From the NCBI GenBank assembly GCA_900541835.1, contig UQLL01000007.1, positions 27,915 through 91,914 of the forward strand: a stretch of DNA of 64,000 nt, in the 5' to 3' direction. The notes under the pieces are model-generated. The model was given only the letters and a program-made list of their open reading frames with translations, had not been told where the DNA came from and did not search any database. Origin of the DNA: an uncultured Porphyromonadaceae bacterium (GTDB lineage Bacteria > Bacteroidota > Bacteroidia > Bacteroidales > Muribaculaceae). A program made the position numbers and the translations under genes. Positions 26,548-33,935 of this stretch are shown piece by piece (the stretch's first letter is position 1; every line of letters begins with the position of its first letter).

Positions 26548-27474
26548 TCACACATTCAGATTCAGTGATTTGGTCATGCGGTCGATACATTTCTTTTTTT
26601 GCTCCATGTTTGGGTGAACGTAGAGATTAAGAGTGGTGGCGATGTTGGAGTGGCCGAGTATCACACTCACCGTCTTATAGTCGCAGCCGCTTTCAATGCA
26701 GCGGGTTGCAAAGGTATGACGCAATCCGTGAAATACAATGTGCGGTATGCCGATACGTCTGAGCAGCCGCGAGAAATAATCGCGATATGTGCGTGGGTCG
26801 GCAGCAGTCTCGTTATCGCTCACCACGAAATCAGCTTTGGCGCCCTTTTTAATAACGCACAAGGCTTGATGGAGCAATGGAGCAATCGGAATTTCCCGGT
26901 TGGAATTGCGCGTCTTGGGCGATGTCATGAGCCGTTCGGTTTTATGAACATCAGCATTGTAGATTCTCGCGGCTGTATGCGATACCGTTATCACTCGGCG
27001 CGTGAGGTTTATGTCGCTCCATCTGAGAGCACAAACCTCTCCTATGCGCATTCCCGTGCATAGGGCAAGGAGCACTCCGATGTTTTTAGACGTGGGAGCG
27101 GCGGAGATATGTCGGAGAAGCCTTCGCTCGTCGGATAAGGAGAGAACAGGTAATGGCTTACATTCCGTGGATGTCGGGAACGTAACATCCCAGTCGGGAG
27201 CGGGAAGGCCGCAGTGCTTTGCCGCGAATTTCATGATAGCCCGCAGTATGGCCAGGATGTCGTGAACGGTCTTACGGCTGAGGCCGGACGCGAGTTTTGC
27301 GTAAACGAACTGTTGGGCATCATCTTCGCAGACTTCTGATTTGGAAGAAAATTCGGGCAGGAGATGTGTCTTGACCGCGAGGAGATAGGCGCAGTATGTG
27401 GAATGCTTGACGAGTTTCTTTTTCTCGCCAAGCCACAGAGCCGCGATTGAATCGAATGTCAATAATTGTCCCAT
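26548..27474 (-). CDS. Tyrosine recombinase / integrase
   Basis: 308 residues. An N-terminal SAM-like core-binding domain (about 5-90) is followed by the catalytic domain. The full active-site set can be placed: Arg143 (CTGMRIGE), Lys187, His249 and Arg252 (HGLRHTFATR), His275 (LGHSN) and the nucleophile Tyr285 (LNLYVH). It should integrate or excise a mobile segment. It lies at the downstream end of the DinD/methylase/zeta/DUF262 set, 56 nt after the DUF262 gene and on the same strand. No tRNA target or direct-repeat att sites could be recognised next to it. Confidence 0.93.
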   Translation of the reverse strand: MGQLLTFDSIAALWLGEKKKLVKHSTYCAYLLAVKTHLLPEFSSKSEVCEDDAQQFVYAKLASGLSRKTVHDILAILRAIMKFAAKHCGLPAPDWDVTFPTSTECKPLPVLSLSDERRLLRHISAAPTSKNIGVLLALCTGMRIGEVCALRWSDINLTRRVITVSHTAARIYNADVHKTERLMTSPKTRNSNREIPIAPLLHQALCVIKKGAKADFVVSDNETAADPRTYRDYFSRLLRRIGIPHIVFHGLRHTFATRCIESGCDYKTVSVILGHSNIATTLNLYVHPNMEQKKKCIDRMTKSLNLNV

Positions 27475-27530
27475 ATTTTGAAAGTGCTTGTTTTCCTTTC
27501 AAAATATGGGATAAGGGTCAAATAGTTCTG

Positions 27531-28694
27531 TCAGCGGTTGCCTTTTGCGCGGTTATGATGTTTGCAAAGCATCTGACAGTTGGAGATGTCAGTTGCGCCG
27601 CCACGGCTCCATGCTGTCACATGGTCAGCGTCCATTTCGCTGAGTTTCCATATTCTCGAGGCATTGGCATCGTGACCGATGGCGCAGTAATGACAGTTAG
27701 AGGCTCCTTTTTCTTTTGCCTCCGCTGTCTGACGTGCATAGACCGCTTTCTTTGTCGCCTCGTCGAAGACGCGGATGTAGAGCAACTTGGTATCAGTCTC
27801 GCCACCGAGAAGATATTCATAAACCCCTTTGCGGTTCTTCACGTATGGGTCGGCATAAAGTTCCAAAACGCGCTCTTTCATCCGGGCAGGATTATAAGGC
27901 GTGGCATGGTACTTTTCATACAGTTCGCCCCACGGCAGCCCGCGCATCTCGCTTTCGACCAAGGGGAACACGGTGCGCACCCAGTCTATTACGCTGTTGA
28001 AGTAATTGACAAGTTCGGTGATGTCGCTGCTGAAACGGTGAGAGCGCATATAATCCTCGGCATTCCCACGGCTCACCCAGTCGATGGCGGTGGCAAGGAA
28101 ATCCTGGCGGTTGACGGCTCCGGCCACGTATGCGCTCCACATCTGCACTTTGGCGCTCTGCGAGTTGCTGAACACCTCTTTGGCCTTGGTTACGAAAGGT
28201 CCGGAATATACCGCGTTAAGCAACTCCTGCCGGTTGAGCGGCACACCGGCAATGTTGATGGTCTTGAACCATTCCTTGATTTCGGTTTCGGTACCTTCGC
28301 ACTCGTAGATGAGCAGCGGTGCCGACAGGAACTTTTCGCGCAGCTCCCGGGGCAACGAACCGATGCTCTGCGGCAGACCGTTGGAGTCCTTTATGGCAAG
28401 TTTGCCGTTGAAGAAACGGCCAAGCGAGGTGATGCGCTGCTGCCCGTCAAGGACCTCAAAGCGTCCGTCGGCGGTACGGTTGAAATAGATGACACCGAGA
28501 GGATAGCCTTTGAGCACAGAGTCGATGACAGCAACGTCCTTTTTGCCGTCGGCATAGATATAGTTGCGCTGATATTCGGGCTGAATTGTCAGACGTCCTC
28601 CCATGCCGAAAAGGCCTTTGGCTTCCAGCTCATTATAGACAAATCCGTCGCAAATATCGGCGACCGTCCATTCAGTATGTAGTTCGGTCTTCAT
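27531..28694 (-). CDS. DUF262 (GmrS-like) protein with C-terminal HNH nuclease domain
   Basis: 387 residues. The N-terminal DUF262 domain carries its nucleotide-site motifs: QPEYQRNY (about 38-45) and VLDGQQRITSL (about 81-91, the DGQQR motif). The C-terminal 55 residues form an HNH zinc-nuclease unit with CHYC (334-337), DADH (355-358) and C-x3-C-x-HHN (373-381). DUF262 proteins include GmrS/BrxU-type modification-dependent restriction enzymes and SspE, although those pair with DUF1524 rather than a plain HNH. Its ATG overlaps the 62-residue gene by 4 bp. It is the best candidate for the DNA-cutting activity of this locus. Confidence 0.9.
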   Translation of the reverse strand: MKTELHTEWTVADICDGFVYNELEAKGLFGMGGRLTIQPEYQRNYIYADGKKDVAVIDSVLKGYPLGVIYFNRTADGRFEVLDGQQRITSLGRFFNGKLAIKDSNGLPQSIGSLPRELREKFLSAPLLIYECEGTETEIKEWFKTINIAGVPLNRQELLNAVYSGPFVTKAKEVFSNSQSAKVQMWSAYVAGAVNRQDFLATAIDWVSRGNAEDYMRSHRFSSDITELVNYFNSVIDWVRTVFPLVESEMRGLPWGELYEKYHATPYNPARMKERVLELYADPYVKNRKGVYEYLLGGETDTKLLYIRVFDEATKKAVYARQTAEAKEKGASNCHYCAIGHDANASRIWKLSEMDADHVTAWSRGGATDISNCQMLCKHHNRAKGNR

Positions 28695-28879
28695 TTCGAT
28701 TCTATTTCATCGAGGCGTCTGAGAGCTTCTTCTCCGGAAACGAGCGTCGGTTTTCCATCTTCACCTGACATTACGAGCGGCTCTCCGAGTCTTGCTTTGC
28801 GCTCAAACAAGGCTCTCTGTGTCTGCCGGATATTCTCTCTAATCCTTCTGAACAGATCTATCTCTTCCTGTTCTGACAT
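28691..28879 (-). CDS. 62-residue protein, possible antitoxin to the zeta-like kinase
   Basis: 62 residues, strongly charged and largely helical (EEIDLFRRIRENIRQTQRAL; EEALRRLDEIESK), without a DNA-binding motif I can recognise. It overlaps the end of the zeta-like gene by 22 bp and the start of the DUF262 gene by 4 bp. Small charged partners of zeta-type kinases often act as antitoxins; that role here is inferred from position only. The usual order is antitoxin first, so the order here is reversed. Confidence 0.75.
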   Translation of the reverse strand: MSEQEEIDLFRRIRENIRQTQRALFERKARLGEPLVMSGEDGKPTLVSGEEALRRLDEIESK

Positions 28880-29427
28880 TCCACTTTGATTTTATTTAGT
28901 TTGACGGGATCCACAACTTTGTCACTCTCAACAATCGGAGTCAAGCCGTTGGTGTTATCATATAACGCCCAACGGTCAACAATCGGTACAAAGATATTAA
29001 AAAGATTTTGAATACCACGCCAATAGCGGCGGTGAATCACATCTTTCGGAATATTATGTCCTCCTGCTGCCACTCTTGTGGCAACACGTTGCTCTGCATA
29101 CGATGGCGACGGAAGCCAAAAGAACAGGAGCACAACCTCATAGCCGAGGCTTTGGGCGCGTTCCACGAGAGCCTTGTAACTGCGAGTGGCAAGTGTCGTC
29201 TCAATAGCGAATGTCTCCTTATGCGAAAGAAGAAATTTAATGCGCCGCAGCATAATCTTTCCAGCCTCGACCGCGACCTTTTCAGGCTCAAACGGCGAAA
29301 GGCCTTTTGCGATCTCGTCGGCATTGACAAACTCGCGGCAGTCGAGGATTTCCGGGAGTACGGTCATGGACGCGGTAGTCTTTCCGGCTCCGTTACAACC
29401 CGCAATGATGTAAACTTTTGGTTTCAT
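28858..29427 (-). CDS. Zeta-toxin-like P-loop kinase
   Basis: 189 residues. The Walker A motif is IIAGCNGAGKTT (about 7-18), followed by NADEIAKGLSP, where the Asp matches the catalytic position of zeta toxins, and ETTLATRSY. Zeta toxins phosphorylate UDP-N-acetylglucosamine and block wall synthesis; related stand-alone kinases can have other substrates. Its ATG overlaps the methyltransferase stop by 4 bp (29424-29427). Base composition is lower in GC than in the flanking chromosome. Confidence 0.88.
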   Translation of the reverse strand: MKPKVYIIAGCNGAGKTTASMTVLPEILDCREFVNADEIAKGLSPFEPEKVAVEAGKIMLRRIKFLLSHKETFAIETTLATRSYKALVERAQSLGYEVVLLFFWLPSPSYAEQRVATRVAAGGHNIPKDVIHRRYWRGIQNLFNIFVPIVDRWALYDNTNGLTPIVESDKVVDPVKLNKIKVECQNRKR

Positions 29428-30605
29428 GTTCGTTTAATGAATAAACGGAAATACATTCGTTTGCCGTTCAAATATGGCCTGTCATATTTTGCTTGTCCCG
29501 GTATTTTTAGCTCGGATAAAGATACGCTTGTAGAGTCTACGCTGCGGTTCTCCGGGGGGGTGGTAAGTGGCTGAGTTACAGGGAGTTGCGCATTAAATAT
29601 GCCGTTCGAGGCACCTTTCCCCTCGCTTTCTGTTATACCGATAATCTCAAATTGGTCGGGACAATACTTGTCGAGGAAAGAGATAGGCACCCCCATAAAT
29701 CCGTCGTATTTATCTGGAATAGCATCCGTGAAAGGAACTTCGATAGCATTGTAATTATCGTAATGGATATACCCGACACCTCGTACTTCCTTATGTTTGG
29801 AATACATGATATTCTCCTCCATAGTCATCAATGATAAAGGTTGGTGACGACGCCCATGTTCAATATTAGTAAACCATCTTACACCTTTGACTCGGATATA
29901 TTTCTTCCCATTTTCATCAATTCGCCATCCTGCAGCTGTAATTGGATATTCATCTGGAATACCAAACTCTCTGTCGCCGCTCGATATTGAAGAACCGAGC
30001 CAAATTTGGTTGTTCATTATAAGTGGAAACACTTCCTTATATGTGATAGCGTTCATGTTCCCTAAAATAATGAATTTCTTGTCGGCCTGGACTATCCATG
30101 CAAGGAACTCGCGGAAGAGGGAGAAGGGAGGGTTGGTTACAATGATGTCTGCTTCATCGCGCAGAGTGGTTACTTCAGGGCTGCGGAAATCGCCGTCGCC
30201 CTCGAGGTAACGCCATTCGAGGTCGTGGAAGTCGATGCGACCGTCGCCGTCGATGTCATGGTCAAGCTCGAAAATCTTGCCCTTCACGCAGGTTTTGGAA
30301 GGGTCGAACTGAGGGGCGTCCTGCTCGAAAAGCGAGGGTTGGTATGGCGCCTTGAACTTCTTGCTGTCGGGTGCGTAGGACGTGGAGATAAGTTTTTTCA
30401 GTCCGAGTGTCTGAAAATGCTGCGCGAAGTAGAGGGTGAAATTGCTCCATTCGGGATCATCGCAAGGCAAAAGAACGGTCTTGCCCCGGAACACATCGGG
30501 GTCATATTCAAGATAAGCGTTGATTTCCCGCTCAATATCGTAATATTGAGTGTAGAACTCATCGTTTTTGGCGGCTTTTGCCGCCGATAGTGATTCGTTT
30601 GCCAT
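29424..30605 (-). CDS. EcoRI-family adenine-specific DNA methyltransferase
   Basis: 393 residues. The catalytic motif IV is NPPF (about 157-160, in DIIVTNPPFSLFREFLAW), as in N6-adenine methyltransferases. The N-terminus (NDEFYTQYYDIEREINAYL) and the GDREFGIPDEYPITAAGW and EVRGVGYIHYDNYNAIEVP stretches fit the EcoRI-methylase family. Ahead of motif IV is DHDIDGDGRIDFHDLEW, shaped like an EF-hand or dockerin calcium loop. It would methylate adenine in a short palindromic site; the site is not predictable. No cognate PD-(D/E)xK endonuclease is present. It follows the dinD-like gene by 14 nt and overlaps the zeta-like gene. Confidence 0.92.
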   Translation of the reverse strand: MANESLSAAKAAKNDEFYTQYYDIEREINAYLEYDPDVFRGKTVLLPCDDPEWSNFTLYFAQHFQTLGLKKLISTSYAPDSKKFKAPYQPSLFEQDAPQFDPSKTCVKGKIFELDHDIDGDGRIDFHDLEWRYLEGDGDFRSPEVTTLRDEADIIVTNPPFSLFREFLAWIVQADKKFIILGNMNAITYKEVFPLIMNNQIWLGSSISSGDREFGIPDEYPITAAGWRIDENGKKYIRVKGVRWFTNIEHGRRHQPLSLMTMEENIMYSKHKEVRGVGYIHYDNYNAIEVPFTDAIPDKYDGFMGVPISFLDKYCPDQFEIIGITESEGKGASNGIFNAQLPVTQPLTTPPENRSVDSTSVSLSELKIPGQAKYDRPYLNGKRMYFRLFIKRT

Positions 30606-30619
30606 AATTCAAACGGGGT

Positions 30620-31450
30620 TCATTTCTTTTTCTTGGGAAGAATCTTCTTCTCGTCGGATTTAAGCCGACGCTCCACTTTCTTCACATCCTCGGCAGGAGG
30701 CAACGCTTCCGGGCGGATGCCACGGTCCAGCAACATATTGCGGACTGCGCTGTTGTTGTCGATATGCTCGCGCTCTATGCCGACCTGACCGTGCAGGTCT
30801 TTCTGCTGAACGTTAACCGAAGTCATTTCAGCTGCGAGGTCTTTTGCCTTTATGGCTATCGTAGAGAGAAAATCGGCGAGCGGCCTTTTTTCAGGCGCTC
30901 CGACACGGCGCTTCATCATGGCCGTGTCAAGACCGAATAATGCACGGTCGCCTTTGGCTCGGATAATGGCGAATCCTCCGGAGTCCACTCCACGTTCATA
31001 AAGCACTCCCGACAGGGTGTGCTCGGTTGCGGCAAGTTTGGCACGAGCCTGTACGCGCTCATAATCAAGGAGCCGTTGGTGAACGATTTCGGCCCGGCGT
31101 GTCTGGACTGCGAAGTAGTTCTGAGCAAAGGCTATTTCTGATTTGCGAGGGTCGCCATTTTGCGCGATAAGATAGCATGCATAGCGAGTCAGCATGACAT
31201 CATCTATCTGACGCTCAGCGCCTGAACCGAGGGTGACCATTTTGCGGACGTCCGCAAAATGGTCAGGCACAGATTCACTCGCATTTGAGCAGGATTCTTT
31301 GGCTTTCTCTATGACCGGCAGGAAGTTGCGATATTGAGAATATCCCAAGGCCGTGGACAGTTCTCTGGCACTCCAACATTCCACGCCCTCATATTCGATG
31401 GCGATGGATTCAAAACTATTGAATAACTCCTGAATTTCGGACGCTTTCAT
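30620..31450 (-). CDS. dinD: DinD-like DNA-damage-inducible protein
   Basis: 276 residues from the ATG at 31450. The N-terminal BRO/KilA-N-like part has CWSARELSTALGYSQYRNF; the DinD signature is MVTLGSGAERQIDDVMLTRY and YACYLIAQNGDPRKSEIAFA. E. coli DinD is an SOS gene whose product inhibits RecA filaments. Here it is the first gene of the island operon, with a promoter at 31597-31604. Members of this family are often found beside restriction and mobile genes. A 32-nt perfect palindrome lies inside the gene at 31234-31265. The C-terminus is Lys-rich (KKILPKKKK). Confidence 0.92.
   Translation of the reverse strand: MKASEIQELFNSFESIAIEYEGVECWSARELSTALGYSQYRNFLPVIEKAKESCSNASESVPDHFADVRKMVTLGSGAERQIDDVMLTRYACYLIAQNGDPRKSEIAFAQNYFAVQTRRAEIVHQRLLDYERVQARAKLAATEHTLSGVLYERGVDSGGFAIIRAKGDRALFGLDTAMMKRRVGAPEKRPLADFLSTIAIKAKDLAAEMTSVNVQQKDLHGQVGIEREHIDNNSAVRNMLLDRGIRPEALPPAEDVKKVERRLKSDEKKILPKKKK
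31234..31265. repeat. 32-nt perfect palindrome inside the dinD-like gene
   Basis: TGACCATTTTGCGGAC is followed directly by its exact reverse complement GTCCGCAAAATGGTCA. In the gene it encodes DHFADVRKMVT, a conserved stretch of the family, so the sequence serves coding and perhaps a second role such as an operator, a recombination site or an mRNA hairpin. Confidence 0.95.
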
Positions 31451-31596
31451 TTCTATAAACAAGGAAACTCCCTCATAGCATCTGAAGGCCGACCAAAGCC
31501 TGTGCGACTACGAAGAAGTTTCCAAAGTTGTTCGGCTCTCGCCGTATGTCTTTGATAATGATTTAGGTCATTTCAGATGATGCTCGCCGTTAGATG

Positions 31597-31604
31597 CAAA
31601 GTTA
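31597..31604 (-). promoter_or_regulatory. -7 box for the island operon (minus strand)
   Basis: Minus-strand TAACTTTG, leaving a leader of about 140 nt before the dinD-like ATG. No TTG is seen at the -33 spacing. The rest of 31451-31655 shows no gene; no LexA-type operator was recognised. Confidence 0.5.
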
Positions 31605-31655
31605 CTAATTTATTCTGACACAGAGGGACTGCGAACGAAATAAACTATTGCCTGC

Positions 31656-31709
31656 GGACTGTATGGCACATACACCCGGCACTACTGTCGGGGTACGCCC
31701 CTACAGTCC
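31656..31709. repeat. Palindromic repeat related to the GACGCAC family
   Basis: Outer arms GGACTGTA (31656-31663) and TACAGTCC (31702-31709), with GGGGTACGCCCC inside. It follows the stop of the Gfo/Idh gene and may act as a terminator. Confidence 0.65.
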
Positions 31710-31715
31710 TTGGCG

Positions 31716-32768
31716 TCAAATCCTCAGGGCATCGAGAAGGCGATAGGTGGGTAGGAGAGAGGTCAGGGGTGAGAGATTGGTGGAGCTACGCCCGTCGGCA
31801 AGGGCCACGAAGGTGCGGAGCTCGTCGCAGAAGCCGGCGGTGACGAGCTGGTTGTTGGACACGGTAGGCAACACGCCGTTGCAGGCATACAGGGTATGGA
31901 GTGCCAAGATGGACGGACGTAGTTTCTCCAGGGGGATCCGCAGCAGGGTCCGGGGGTGCGGGGAAAATGTCAGGCTCTCAAGGTTGTGTAGCTCGAAGGC
32001 TCCCTGCGTGCTGTTGACCGACAGATGCTCGAAAGCCCCGGTCCAGCTGTGGCGCGTGGACAGTTCCGCCAGGCCCGAGATGGCGCCGTGGCGCAGAAGA
32101 AGCTGTAATGTCAATTCTCCCCTATTGCGCTGAAGGGTGCTGACGCCCACGACTTCAGGCTCGCCGAAGAGGTGACAGAGCAAGTCGAGTGGGTGGATGA
32201 ACAACTCCAGGAGCGGGTCTCCCTCGGGGAAGGCACCCATGGCATACGTCATGCGGTACGACACGGGCCGGCAACGGTCCAGTCTGTGCCGCAGGATCCT
32301 TACCGCCGGTGCATAGCGCTTCTGCATACCGACCAGGCAATCGCAGGAACGCACGGGCCGTGCGTCCGCTATGGAGACGAGTTCGGAGAGCTGCCGGAGC
32401 GTCCGGCACGGGGGCTTCTCCACGAATAGGGACTTGCCGCTCTCCAGCACCCGGCGGGCGATGTCGAAATGGCTGTCGGGTCCGGTGCATACGAGCACTC
32501 CGCGCACCTGCGGGTCGTCGAGCACCTGCCCGAGGTCGGTGGTGGCCTGCACGCCGTAACGGGCCTCGATGAGCGACAGCTTGCGCCCGTGGCTTCCCCC
32601 TCCGCGACAGCAGATATAGCGCAGCGGCACGCCGAGGTGCTGCAACATCGGATAGAGGTTCTGGCGGGCGTGCGACCCGATTCCCACAAAGGCGAACTCG
32701 CCAGATGTCTCCAAGCGGAGCTGTCGGCGCGTCCGCAGACTCTTGTAGCGGTCAATAAGCTTTTTCAT
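31716..32768 (-). CDS. Gfo/Idh/MocA-family oxidoreductase
   Basis: 350 residues. A Rossmann domain opens with FAFVGIGSHARQNLYPML (about 27-44) and contains the family EKP motif (SLFVEKPPCRTL), followed by an alpha/beta domain with the HPLDLLCHLFGEP segment. Such enzymes oxidise or reduce sugars or related compounds with NAD(P). The first 16 bp overlap the end of the radical SAM gene, so the two products probably act in one pathway, which is unknown. A GACGCAC-type repeat is read in frame at about residues 134-142 (ADARPVRSC), next to the active-site region. Confidence 0.85.
   Translation of the reverse strand: MKKLIDRYKSLRTRRQLRLETSGEFAFVGIGSHARQNLYPMLQHLGVPLRYICCRGGGSHGRKLSLIEARYGVQATTDLGQVLDDPQVRGVLVCTGPDSHFDIARRVLESGKSLFVEKPPCRTLRQLSELVSIADARPVRSCDCLVGMQKRYAPAVRILRHRLDRCRPVSYRMTYAMGAFPEGDPLLELFIHPLDLLCHLFGEPEVVGVSTLQRNRGELTLQLLLRHGAISGLAELSTRHSWTGAFEHLSVNSTQGAFELHNLESLTFSPHPRTLLRIPLEKLRPSILALHTLYACNGVLPTVSNNQLVTAGFCDELRTFVALADGRSSTNLSPLTSLLPTYRLLDALRI
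32344..32369. repeat. GACGCAC-type palindrome inside the Gfo/Idh gene
   Basis: CAGGAACGCACGGGCCGTGC then GTCCGC. Read in frame on the minus strand as ADARPVRS. Confidence 0.75.
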
Positions 32769-33831
32769 TGTCTCGTATTTCTTTTATAACGGAGGAGTAG
32801 GTGCGGTTGGCGTCAGCGCTCCATTGATACTTGCCGGCGAGGCGTTGCACAAAGAGCTTGGGCATCATGCGCTCGAGGCTGCGCAGCAGGATGATGTCGT
32901 ACTTGCGGTGGAAGTTGATCCAGCATCCGTTGCAGCTGCGGCAATGCCGACACTGCATAGCCAGGCTTTCTTCGGAGTTGAAGATGTCGTCGAGGCTTCG
33001 GTCGTGGATGTTGCCCAGGGAGGTGCCGAGGTTCTGGCAGATGGGCACGGTGCCGTCGGGGTGCACCACCAGTTCGCTGAAGATGGACCGACACGGCAGG
33101 CGCAACTCGCCCCGCCGCCAGTATTCATAGAGGGCCACGAAGTCGAAGTTCTCCGACGTGTCGTGGATGGAACGGGGTATCCGGCTCAGGAAATCGGAGT
33201 CTGAGTCAAGCATCTCGGCGGAGGTGTCGAAGAAGGACATGGTGCCGTAGATGCCGATGCGGATGTCGATGCCGTAACGGCGGGCCACGCCGATGCAATA
33301 GTCCATGTCGGACAAATCGTTCCAGGGCGTCAGACAGAACATGATGGAGATGGGGAGCTCCCCTTTCAGCTCCTCGATGACGCGTATCACGCGGTCGTGG
33401 CCGTCGACGCCACGCATGGCCAGGTACGTCTCACGGTCGCCGTCGAGCGAAACGTACAGGTGGAGTGGACGGTGCTGCCTTACGGCGGCGATGACGCGCT
33501 CGGGGGCGAGGCAGTTGCTCAACAGGGTGTAGTTGGGGTGGTGCTGCCGGAACCAGACGAGTATCTCGTCAGCCTGGGGATGGAGCACGAACTCGCCGCC
33601 CTCCAGGCCTACGGTGGTGGAGGGGCGCACGCACTTGGCGGACATGATGCGGCGGATGTCGGACAGCGAGAGGTCCTGCCGTGGCTTCTCCCAGATGTGG
33701 CAGTGGCGGCAGCGGCTCTGGCACCGCGAAGTAGTGTAGAGCATGAGGTTGGTGATGTGCTTGTGGCGCGGCCGGAGGGTGTTGTTGACCAGCGCCAGAC
33801 CGTTGGACAGATAATCTTTCAGCTTATACAT
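32752..33831 (-). CDS. Radical SAM protein with SPASM-like C-terminus
   Basis: 359 residues. The cluster motif is CQSRCRHC (about 38-45), the CxxxCxxC that binds the 4Fe-4S cluster and S-adenosylmethionine. Typical later features are GLEGGEF, LYVSLDGDRETYLAMRG and a cysteine-rich C-terminal region (CRSIF; CQNLGTSLGNIHDRSLDDIF; CRHCRSCNGCW) that would bind further clusters. The family acts on peptides, sugars or cofactors. Overlap with the Gfo/Idh gene suggests one pathway. No precursor peptide gene was found beside it. Confidence 0.9.
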   Translation of the reverse strand: MYKLKDYLSNGLALVNNTLRPRHKHITNLMLYTTSRCQSRCRHCHIWEKPRQDLSLSDIRRIMSAKCVRPSTTVGLEGGEFVLHPQADEILVWFRQHHPNYTLLSNCLAPERVIAAVRQHRPLHLYVSLDGDRETYLAMRGVDGHDRVIRVIEELKGELPISIMFCLTPWNDLSDMDYCIGVARRYGIDIRIGIYGTMSFFDTSAEMLDSDSDFLSRIPRSIHDTSENFDFVALYEYWRRGELRLPCRSIFSELVVHPDGTVPICQNLGTSLGNIHDRSLDDIFNSEESLAMQCRHCRSCNGCWINFHRKYDIILLRSLERMMPKLFVQRLAGKYQWSADANRTYSSVIKEIRDNEKAY

Positions 33832-33886
33832 GGGGCTTGAGTTTGGGCATAGAGGGGGCCTGCTCGCGACTTTCGGGGTCGCGGGC

Positions 33887-33912
33887 CGTAGGGACGCACC
33901 TGGTGCATCCGC
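33887..33912. repeat. GACGCAC-type palindrome between the radical SAM and receptor genes
   Basis: CCGTAGGGACGCACCTGGTG then CATCCGC. A second small palindrome (CTCGCGACTTTCGGGGTCGC) precedes it at 33863. It lies downstream of the receptor stop at 33936. Confidence 0.75.
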
Positions 33913-33935
33913 TGCCGAGGCAAATTGTCAGTGGG

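Noticed and set aside
26548..31604. Prophage
   Set aside because: There is an integrase but no capsid, tail, terminase, portal or lysis gene, so this is a small island rather than a phage.
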